From Streptomyces ruber (lineage in GTDB: Bacteria > Actinomycetota > Actinomycetes > Streptomycetales > Streptomycetaceae): a stretch of DNA of 64,000 bases. The stretch's first letter is position 1; every line of letters begins with the position of its first letter. The DNA lies in contig NZ_BMQK01000015.1 of assembly GCF_014648075.1 (NCBI RefSeq), positions 124,001 through 188,000 of the forward strand. Reading direction: 5' to 3'. The position numbers and the translations under genes were made by a program. This document shows, piece after piece, positions 58,064-64,000 of this stretch. The notes beneath the pieces were generated by a model. It did no database searches. It was not told where the DNA came from and saw only the letters and a list, made by a program, of their open reading frames with translations.

Positions 58064-59029
58064 GTGCCGAAACTGTCCGTTGTCGTCCCCATGCACAATG
58101 TGGGGGCCTTCGCCGAAAGCACCCTGAGAAGTCTCGCCAACAACGCGGACCCCGACTTCGAGTTCCTGCTCGTCGACGACGCATCCACGGACTCCACTTC
58201 CTGGACGATCGACCGCTGGGCCGAGCGGCTTCCGGGCGCCAGGGTGATCCGGCACGAGGAGAACGTGGGCATCGCCCAGGCGCGCAACAGCGGAATCGAC
58301 GCGGCCGCCGGTGAGTTCATCACGTTCCTCGACGGCGACGACTGGTACGGACCGGGCTACCTCACCGACCTGGTGCGCGCGGCGGAGGAGCTGGACTGCG
58401 ACTTCGCCCGCACCGACCACATCCAGGCCACCGGCACCGAGCGCGTGATCCGGCGGCCCCCCGCCCGGATGCGCAACGCCGTGATGGACCCGCGCGACGG
58501 GATAGCGCCGGCCCACATGGAGACGATGGTCGACTACCCCTTCGTCTGGGCGGGCATCTACCGCAGGCACCTCTTCGACGACGGCGGGATGCGCTTCGAG
58601 ACCAGGCTGCGCACGGCCGAGGACCGGCTGTTCATCTGGCGCCTGCACCTGACGGCGAAGACGTACGCGTCGCTCGGCCTGCACGGCGTGTTCTACCGCC
58701 GGGGCGTCGCGACCTCGCTCACGCAGATCAAGGACGACCGCCAGCTGGACTTCATACCGGCGTACGACGCGCTGCTGAAGGACGTGCAGGACGACCCCGA
58801 GAGCGAACGTTTCATCCTCAAAGCGGTGCGGACCTACTGCGCCATGATCGCCTTCCACATCGCCAAGGTGAACGAGTACGAGCCGGCGGCGGGCCAGCGG
58901 CTGCGGCGCGAGGCGAAGGCCGCGCTGCACCGCATGCCCGAGCAGGCGCTCGAAGAGACCCTCAGAACCATCGACAGGACTCGGAGCAGGTTGCTCAGCC
59001 GCCTGCGCGACGGGCGGAAGGCTGCCTGA
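58064..59029 (+). CDS. Family 2 glycosyltransferase
   Basis: 321 residues from GTG. GT-A fold: KLSVVVPMHNVGAFAESTLRSL, FLLVDDASTDSTSWTIDRW, NVGIAQARNSGIDAAAGEFITFLDGDDWYGPGYL with the DxD-type DGDD. The rest carries RTAEDRLFIWRLHL, with ED as possible catalytic base. Adds a sugar to an unknown acceptor, with the following polysialyltransferase-like gene, 3 bp away, as likely partner in surface-glycan synthesis. Confidence 0.93.
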   Translation: MPKLSVVVPMHNVGAFAESTLRSLANNADPDFEFLLVDDASTDSTSWTIDRWAERLPGARVIRHEENVGIAQARNSGIDAAAGEFITFLDGDDWYGPGYLTDLVRAAEELDCDFARTDHIQATGTERVIRRPPARMRNAVMDPRDGIAPAHMETMVDYPFVWAGIYRRHLFDDGGMRFETRLRTAEDRLFIWRLHLTAKTYASLGLHGVFYRRGVATSLTQIKDDRQLDFIPAYDALLKDVQDDPESERFILKAVRTYCAMIAFHIAKVNEYEPAAGQRLRREAKAALHRMPEQALEETLRTIDRTRSRLLSRLRDGRKAA

Positions 59030-59032
59030 TCC

Positions 59033-60391
59033 ATGGCCCACCACAAGACGCAGATCTTCCAGGTCTCGACCCTGTACGGGGCGGCCACCCTGGCCGCGGC
59101 GATCGACGCGGGCCTGTACGGATCGCACGACGGCACCCGCCGCATCCTGCTGGTCTCCAACAACGCCGCCATACCGGAGACCGCCCTCCGCCTCGACGAG
59201 ATGCACGGGTACGAGCGGATAGCCGCCCGCTTCGACTCGGTGGTCAGCTGGAACGAGACCATCTACCCGCACCACCCCAGCTCCTGGGGCCCGCGGGGCA
59301 ACGACACGGCACTGTGGCAGAAGGCGTTCCGCCTCGCCTGGGACATCGACGAGCGGGACCTGATCGAACTCTCCGTCGAGTCGATCCAGGTCAACCCCGG
59401 CCGCGCGCTGGCGGCGATCTTCTCCGAGGCCGCCGTCCACGTGTACGCCGACGGCCTCATGAGCTACGGCCCGACCCGGACGAAGCTGCCGCTGACCATC
59501 GGGCGCCGGATCCAGCGGCTGCTGCACCTCGACCTGATCCCCGGGCTGAAGCCGCTGCTCCTGTCCGAGTTCGGCGTCGAGCCGGAGATCGTGCCGGACG
59601 AGGCGTTCCGCGGGGTGCTCGACGAGATCGCCCGGGAGGCGGCGGCCGACCCGTCCCTGGCGCCCGTCCTCGCGGAGGCGCCGACGGCCGTACTGCTGGG
59701 CCAGTACCTGGCGGCGATCGACATCCTGAGCCCGGAGGAGGAGGAGGACCTCCACATCCGCATGCTCACCGGCGCCGCGCAGGCCGGGCACCGGTCCGTG
59801 CTCTTCAAGCCGCACCCCACGGCGCCCGCCGGCTACACGGCGGCGCTGAGCAAGGCGGCGGCGGACGCGGGCGTCCGGCTCACCGTCCTGGACGCGCCCC
59901 TGCTGGCCGAGACGGTGTACCGCCACCTCGATCTCCAGCTCGTCGTCGGCTGCTTCTCGACGGCGATGGTGACCGCCTCCGCCTACTACGACGTGCCCGT
60001 CGCCCGGGTGGGGACCGCGCTGGTGCTGAAGCGGCTCCAGCCGTTCGCGAACAGCAACCGCGTGCCCCTGGCCGTCGTCGACCACCTGGTCCCCGACCTG
60101 GAGCGCCGGGAGACCCCGGCCGTCGTCGGCCCGGCGCCGGAGACGCTGTCCCCGCTGGTGCGGGCACTCGGCTTCTGCATGCAGCCCAAGACGTACGCGG
60201 ACCTGCGGCCGTCGACGGTGACCTGGCTGGAGGGCAACCTGGCCTCTCTTCCCGGCTACTACTTCCCCGAGCCGCGGCTGGCCGAGCTCGGCCTCCCCGG
60301 CCCCGGCGCGCAGGCGCTCGCGCGGCACCAGGTGACGCGTGTGAAGCGGGTGGTGCGCAGGACGATCCGCCGCGGTACCGGGAAGAAGTGA
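59033..60391 (+). CDS. Polysialyltransferase-like glycosyltransferase
   Basis: 452 residues. It matches bacterial sialyl/polysialyltransferase-like enzymes: FQVSTLYGAATLAAAIDAGLYG at the N-terminus, VYADGLMSYGP (the D/E-D/E-G type motif), FKPHPTAPAGY (the HP motif) and GCFSTAMVTASAY (the S/T-S motif). Streptomyces is not known for polysialic acid in general, so the acceptor/donor may be another acidic sugar. ATG start. Co-transcribed with the GT2 gene; terminated by the hairpin at 60411. Confidence 0.78.
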   Translation: MAHHKTQIFQVSTLYGAATLAAAIDAGLYGSHDGTRRILLVSNNAAIPETALRLDEMHGYERIAARFDSVVSWNETIYPHHPSSWGPRGNDTALWQKAFRLAWDIDERDLIELSVESIQVNPGRALAAIFSEAAVHVYADGLMSYGPTRTKLPLTIGRRIQRLLHLDLIPGLKPLLLSEFGVEPEIVPDEAFRGVLDEIAREAAADPSLAPVLAEAPTAVLLGQYLAAIDILSPEEEEDLHIRMLTGAAQAGHRSVLFKPHPTAPAGYTAALSKAAADAGVRLTVLDAPLLAETVYRHLDLQLVVGCFSTAMVTASAYYDVPVARVGTALVLKRLQPFANSNRVPLAVVDHLVPDLERRETPAVVGPAPETLSPLVRALGFCMQPKTYADLRPSTVTWLEGNLASLPGYYFPEPRLAELGLPGPGAQALARHQVTRVKRVVRRTIRRGTGKK

Positions 60392-60410
60392 CCCGGACGG
60401 CCACGGAACA

Positions 60411-60446
60411 CGGGCCGGGCCCCACCCACCGGTGGGGCCCGGCCCG
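60411..60446 (+). terminator. 16-bp perfect hairpin, bidirectional
   Basis: CGGGCCGGGCCCCACC (60411-60426), loop CACC, GGTGGGGCCCGGCCCG (60431-60446). Sits between the convergent polysialyltransferase-like and acyltransferase genes. Confidence 0.92.
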
Positions 60447-60481
60447 TTCGTCCGTCGGGGTGCGGGGGTCCCGCGACCGGC

Positions 60482-61573
60482 TCAGCCGAGCCAGCGGGCC
60501 AGCCGCAGGCGCGTCCACAGCAGGGCGGCGGCGAAGGACAGCACGACCGTGGCCACCGTCAGCGCGGCGAGCGTGCCCACGGCGGCCGGCCAGCTCGCGT
60601 CCGCCGACACCAGGTGCGGGGCGATGGTCTCCAGGAACAGCAGGTGCACCAGGTAGGCGCCGAAGGAGGCCCCGGCGAGCCTGCCCAGCAGCGGACGGAA
60701 CCGCTCGGGCACCCGGAAGTGGGCGAGGGCCATCAGCAGGGTCCCGGCCAGCAGCGCCACCACGACCGACCCGTACGGGCTCGGGAAGTTGACCCGGTGC
60801 TCGTACAGGGCCACCGCCGCCCACGCGAGCACCCCGCCGGCCAGCCACAGCAGCCGTCTCCCCCGGCCGGCGACCGCGGAGCGCGGCAGCGACAGCAGGA
60901 CGGCGCCGATGACCGCGTACGCGATCTGGTAGACGCTGAACTGCCAGGCGAAGCGCGGGAAGTCGATGCCGAGGAGCTTCGAGAGGTCACCGAGGAAGGT
61001 CGGGGCGAGCGCCAGGGCGAGGAGGACGGCGCCCACGCCCCAGGGCCGCTTGCCGGCCTTGACCAGAACGGCCACCGACAGCAGCAGGATCACCGGGATG
61101 TAGGCGTACAGGTACCACAGGTGGAACGCGGGCCGCACGGAGCCGAACACGGCGTCCCACGCGAGCTGCCGCGTGGGGTCGGTGTTGGCGTCCCGCACCC
61201 AGTCCCACGCCAGGTAGGCCGCCGTCCACAGGGCCATCGGAACGACGATGCGGGACAGCCGCTTGCGGACCTGCCCGCCGTCCCGGGGCGGCGCCCCGGA
61301 GAGCACGACCCAGCCGGCGATCGCGAAGAACAGCGGCACCGCGCACCGGCTCAGCGCGTCCCCGACGATCGCCGTCCAGTAGACCGGCCCGCCGTTCGTG
61401 GGATCGCGGTCCACGGCCGTCATGAACTGGCCCGCGGCGTGACAGACGATGACCCCGACCGCGGCCAGGACCCGGATGAGGTCGATGTCGTACCGGTGCT
61501 CACCCCGCAGTCGGGGACGCGGGGCCGGCGCCCCCTCGGCTTCGGGACCGGAGTCGGGGCCGGGGGTGCGCAC
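60482..61573 (-). CDS. Acyltransferase-3 (OafA-type) membrane protein
   Basis: 363 residues with about ten transmembrane helices. Catalytic region: YDIDLIRVLAAVGVIVCHAAGQF (conserved R-x-x-A...CH with the active His), PLFFAIAGWVVLSG, FHLWYLYAYIPVILL, and ASFGAYLVHLLFLETI. It O-acylates a surface sugar or lipid. Convergent with the GT2/polysialyltransferase-like pair, so it may modify their product. Confidence 0.9.
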   Translation of the reverse strand: MRTPGPDSGPEAEGAPAPRPRLRGEHRYDIDLIRVLAAVGVIVCHAAGQFMTAVDRDPTNGGPVYWTAIVGDALSRCAVPLFFAIAGWVVLSGAPPRDGGQVRKRLSRIVVPMALWTAAYLAWDWVRDANTDPTRQLAWDAVFGSVRPAFHLWYLYAYIPVILLLSVAVLVKAGKRPWGVGAVLLALALAPTFLGDLSKLLGIDFPRFAWQFSVYQIAYAVIGAVLLSLPRSAVAGRGRRLLWLAGGVLAWAAVALYEHRVNFPSPYGSVVVALLAGTLLMALAHFRVPERFRPLLGRLAGASFGAYLVHLLFLETIAPHLVSADASWPAAVGTLAALTVATVVLSFAAALLWTRLRLARWLG

Positions 61574-62017
61574 GGACTCGGTTGCGGTTGTCGGCTGGGC
61601 GGCGATGAGTGGTCACTCCCGGGGAAGAACGCGCGGGCCCGTCGGTTTCCGGCCGGGCTCGGGGTGTCGGACGCCTGTACCGCACCGTCCGCAGCCGCGG
61701 TACCGCGCGGCACGCATCGGTGCAGGCTATGAGAAGGCTACGAGAGGGGAAACCCTTTCGTCAGTGAACATCGCCCACTTGTGCGTAACCTTCCGGTGAA
61801 CGGTGGGGTGACGCGCCCCGCGGCCGGCCGGCGGGTGGCGAAAAGGACCGGCCCCGGCACGGTGATCTGTTGAGCGACGGACACGGTGGGTAGAACCCCA
61901 GTGCGCATAGCGGGCCTGCGGGGCTTCCCGTCTTGTCCCCCGGAGCACGGCCCGCCTGTCTTCGCCCCCCGGCCCGTACCTGACTGCGGGCGCTTGTCGT
62001 GCGGTTGAGAGGAGGCG
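61574..62017. other. 444-bp intergenic region
   Basis: No gene recognised. Contains the promoter of the acyltransferase gene and of the DUF397 gene; the ribosome site GAGAGGAGGC (62007-62016) is immediately before the latter. No hairpin was noted. Confidence 0.5.
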
Positions 62018-62242
62018 GTGTTGGCCGGTGCATTCGCCCCGACACCGTGGCGGAAGAGCAGCTACAGCGGTGTCAACGAGCAGAACTGTTGCGAGATCGC
62101 TCTCTTGCGCCATGAAGCGTGGATTCGCGACTCCAAGTTTCCCGAACGGACGGTGCTCCGCGTCCCCTCGTCCGCCTGGCGGGCTGCGGTAGCGTTCTTC
62201 GGTGAGGCTCAGTCCCCTGGGGGCAATCATGAACAGCTGTGA
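62018..62242 (+). CDS. DUF397 protein
   Basis: 74 residues, start GTG 62018 or TTG 62021 (GGAGG at 62011 fits the TTG spacing better). DUF397 pattern: WRKSSYSGVNEQNCCEIAL, then VLRVPSSAWRAAVAFFGE. A member of the XRE/DUF397 regulatory systems. Unlike the 36.5-kb locus, the XRE gene is on the other strand 0.7 kb away. The end overlaps the next gene by 14 bp. Confidence 0.88.
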   Translation: MLAGAFAPTPWRKSSYSGVNEQNCCEIALLRHEAWIRDSKFPERTVLRVPSSAWRAAVAFFGEAQSPGGNHEQL

Positions 62243-62546
62243 TCCAGCCGGTCGTGACAGCTACGGCACAGCGAGCGGGACGGCACGGGACGGCCGGCTG
62301 CCGTTCATGGGCTACTGCCTGTTGACCGGGATGCTCGCGGTGGCGGCCGGTGCGGGAGCGTCACTGTTCGGTGGCGACACGACCGTCCGGCTCGTCGTGT
62401 GGGCAGTGGTCCTGGCGCTGGTGACCGGGGCCGCGGGCTGGTGGTGGGCGGTGGCACCCGCTACCGCTCGTCGATGGACGGTGGATCTTTTGGTGCGTCC
62501 GGCAGGGAGGGCCGCACCGACTCGAACGCCTTCGCGAAAGTCCTGA
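62229..62546 (+). CDS. Small two-helix membrane protein
   Basis: 105 residues from the ATG giving MNSCDPAGRDSYG, within the last codons of the DUF397 gene (14-bp overlap), so translationally coupled. Two hydrophobic segments: FMGYCLLTGMLAVAAGAGASLF and LVVWAVVLALVTGAAGWWWAV. Arg-rich tail. No family recognised. Its 3' end overlaps convergently by 86 bp with the next, minus-strand gene. Confidence 0.65.
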   Translation: MNSCDPAGRDSYGTASGTARDGRLPFMGYCLLTGMLAVAAGAGASLFGGDTTVRLVVWAVVLALVTGAAGWWWAVAPATARRWTVDLLVRPAGRAAPTRTPSRKS

Positions 62547-62919
62547 CGAGCAGGGTGGCGACGCCGACGCTCCCCGGGATGCACACGGCGGGCGGGACAC
62601 CCATGCGGACACCGGCGTACGACACGAGGGTCAGCGTGACCGCGGAGAACACCGTGAGCGCGGTCAGGTTGCGCAGCATCCGGATGAGGTCGTCCGTGTG
62701 GGCCTGCCTGCGGCGGATGGCGTTGTCCGTCTCGTCCTGACGTAAGCGTCGCAGGCGGGAACAGACGTCATCGCTGGTGATGCCCTGCGCGGTGAGGGAA
62801 CCGGGCACCGACGGTCCGTGCGCGCGAGCCCGGTCCTCGGAACGTGCCGACGCGGTGGGGGCGCGCCCGGAGCCGGCGCTCGGCCGCTGCTTCTTCCGCC
62901 TCCCTTTCTCGTTCACCAT
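62461..62919 (-). CDS. Hypothetical protein with two membrane segments
   Basis: 152 residues, ATG giving MVNEKGRRKKQRPSAGS. Basic, Arg/Ser-rich N-terminus, coiled LRRLRQDETDNAIRRRQAHTDDLIRMLRNL, then two hydrophobic stretches (LTALTVFSAVTLTLVSYAGVRMG and VCIPGSVGVATLLVRTF). The region upstream belongs to the XRE gene, 42 bp away in the same direction. Function unknown; may be the effector of the second XRE locus. Confidence 0.65.
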   Translation of the reverse strand: MVNEKGRRKKQRPSAGSGRAPTASARSEDRARAHGPSVPGSLTAQGITSDDVCSRLRRLRQDETDNAIRRRQAHTDDLIRMLRNLTALTVFSAVTLTLVSYAGVRMGVPPAVCIPGSVGVATLLVRTFAKAFESVRPSLPDAPKDPPSIDER

Positions 62920-62961
62920 GGCCTGTTGCCCCCGTCGGTGCCTGGTCGTGAGTGCCGTAAG

Positions 62962-63816
62962 TCAGGAACGGTTCAGCTGATTCAGCAGGTCGTCGATCAG
63001 CGTGAGCGTCTCGTGCTGGCTCAGCGCCTTGTCGGTCAGATCCTCGAAGCACTCCTGGAAACGCGCCACCATCTCGCGGTTGTCCCGGTTGGTGAGCACT
63101 CCGCCCGGCCCGGACAGGTACAGCACGTCCTCGTCGTCGTGGAAGCCGAGGAGGACGAAGCTGCTCTCCAGGCTGTCGTGGGCGCCCGCACTGAGCGGCA
63201 GCGCCTGTACCAGGATCTTCTCCTCGGCGGCGAGCTGCTTGATGTAGTTCAGCTGACCGCGCATGGTCCCCGCGCCGCCGACGAGCCGGCGCAGCGCCGA
63301 CTCGTCGACGATCACCGAGGTCTTCGGGCCGCCGTCCGCGAAGGTGCGCTCCTGGCGCGCCGTCCTGAGGTCGATGCTGCGCTGCGCGGGAGTGGTGGAG
63401 CCCGACGCGGCGAACATCGCGCTCATGTAGTCCGTGGTCTGGAGCAGGCCGGGGATCAGTACGGGGTGGTAGGTGCGGATGCTGTCCGCGGCGTTCTCAT
63501 AACCCAGGTACTGGGCGAAGGGCGGCGCGATGATGTCGTTGTACTCGGACCACCACGCCTGGCCCTTGCTGCCGCGTGCCGCCTGCTCCAGCTCCGCGAC
63601 GCGTTCCTCGTCGACGATCTCGTACAGACGCAGCATCGCCTGCAGGTCCGTGACGGACAAGCTGACCGTTCCCGCCTCGATTCGAATGATCTTCGACAGG
63701 GACCAGTCCAGCCGTTCCGCGGCTTGACGCTGCGTCAGGGCCTGCTTGTCGCGCGCGGCCTTCAGGGCGAGACGCAGCTTGCGACGGTTGAGACTGGGGT
63801 CAGAGGCGGTGGGCAT
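62962..63816 (-). CDS. XRE-family regulator with DUF5753
   Basis: 284 residues. Helix-turn-helix: LRLALKAARDKQALTQRQAAERLDWSLSKIIRIEAGTVSLS; DUF5753 domain: SKGQAWWSEYNDIIAPPFAQYLGYENAADSIRTYHPVLIPGLLQTTDYM and VIVDESALRRLVGG. Same type as the gene at 36866 but a distant paralogue. The DUF397 gene (62018) is the candidate partner. ATG giving MPTASDPSLNRRK. Confidence 0.92.
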   Translation of the reverse strand: MPTASDPSLNRRKLRLALKAARDKQALTQRQAAERLDWSLSKIIRIEAGTVSLSVTDLQAMLRLYEIVDEERVAELEQAARGSKGQAWWSEYNDIIAPPFAQYLGYENAADSIRTYHPVLIPGLLQTTDYMSAMFAASGSTTPAQRSIDLRTARQERTFADGGPKTSVIVDESALRRLVGGAGTMRGQLNYIKQLAAEEKILVQALPLSAGAHDSLESSFVLLGFHDDEDVLYLSGPGGVLTNRDNREMVARFQECFEDLTDKALSQHETLTLIDDLLNQLNRS

Positions 63817-64000
63817 GAGGCTCCTTCACGACGGCGCCGGACGCGCCGAACGGAACCTGCACGACGCGACCAGCTACAAGGTCAGGTCGGTATGCCACAG
63901 TACGCGCGATATATCCGCCTCTGCCGTATATGAGACGGACACAAGCGGTAGTCCGTGGTCGATTAGCGCCTTCCCTTGGGAGTAATTCCGTTCAGCCACC

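Overview
The window is a high-GC actinobacterial chromosome segment, almost certainly Streptomyces. Evidence is the strong third-position GC, frequent GTG starts, the clpB / hspR-dnaJ-grpE-dnaK chaperone loci with HAIR operators, and typical Streptomyces families (DUF397 with XRE/DUF5753 regulators, DUF3151, DUF2617, DUF1023, YbjN, Yip1-like). From memory the left half resembles the SCO3640-3675 neighbourhood of S. coelicolor; I could not check this by search.

Layout. 1-16 kb holds metabolic housekeeping: a truncated acyltransferase, a DUF1023 hydrolase, a three-gene tryptophan-to-anthranilate (kynurenine) set (alpha/beta hydrolase, kynU, tryptophan dioxygenase), DUF3151, fructose-bisphosphate aldolase, pyrE, a mutarotase, a tail-anchored SRPBCC protein, a membrane aminopropyltransferase-like protein, DUF2617, an aminotransferase, a PIG-V-like GT-C enzyme and a YbjN protein. 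16-30 kb is the heat-shock region: clpB and the dnaK operon, both preceded by HspR (HAIR) operators. Between them lie a small secreted peptide translationally coupled to a degenerate Rieske-like protein, three related LuxR-type regulators and a solitary sugar-binding lipoprotein. 30-38 kb has a divergent MraY/WecA-like protein, an EtfD-like Fe-S membrane oxidoreductase, an FG-GAP lipoprotein, a TetR/SDR divergent pair and an XRE/DUF397/ATP-binding regulatory locus with a perfect 34-bp palindrome.

Accessory DNA. 38.37-40.74 kb is an HxlR-enoyl-CoA hydratase cassette bounded on the left by a ~95-bp MITE-like derivative and on the right by a decayed IS5-family element with the same terminal repeats. 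44.4-45.86 kb is a small island: the 3' half of a tRNA-Gly and its terminator is duplicated at the far side, and a VapBC toxin-antitoxin pair lies between. Between these two loci are a Yip1-like protein, a two-pass protein with a Cys/His-rich tail, and dcd coupled to a phosphoribosyltransferase.

46-64 kb: DinB, a small UvrD-tail-like protein, a quinone-oxidoreductase-type dehydrogenase divergent from a TetR regulator, then a 1839-residue glutamate-synthase large subunit overlapping by 4 bp a CysJ-like diflavin reductase. This arrangement replaces the usual GltD partner and is, with the secreted-peptide/Rieske-like/LuxR locus, the best candidate for an undescribed system. The right end has a secreted fascin-like protein, a GT2 plus polysialyltransferase-like pair, an OafA-type acyltransferase, and a second DUF397/XRE locus.
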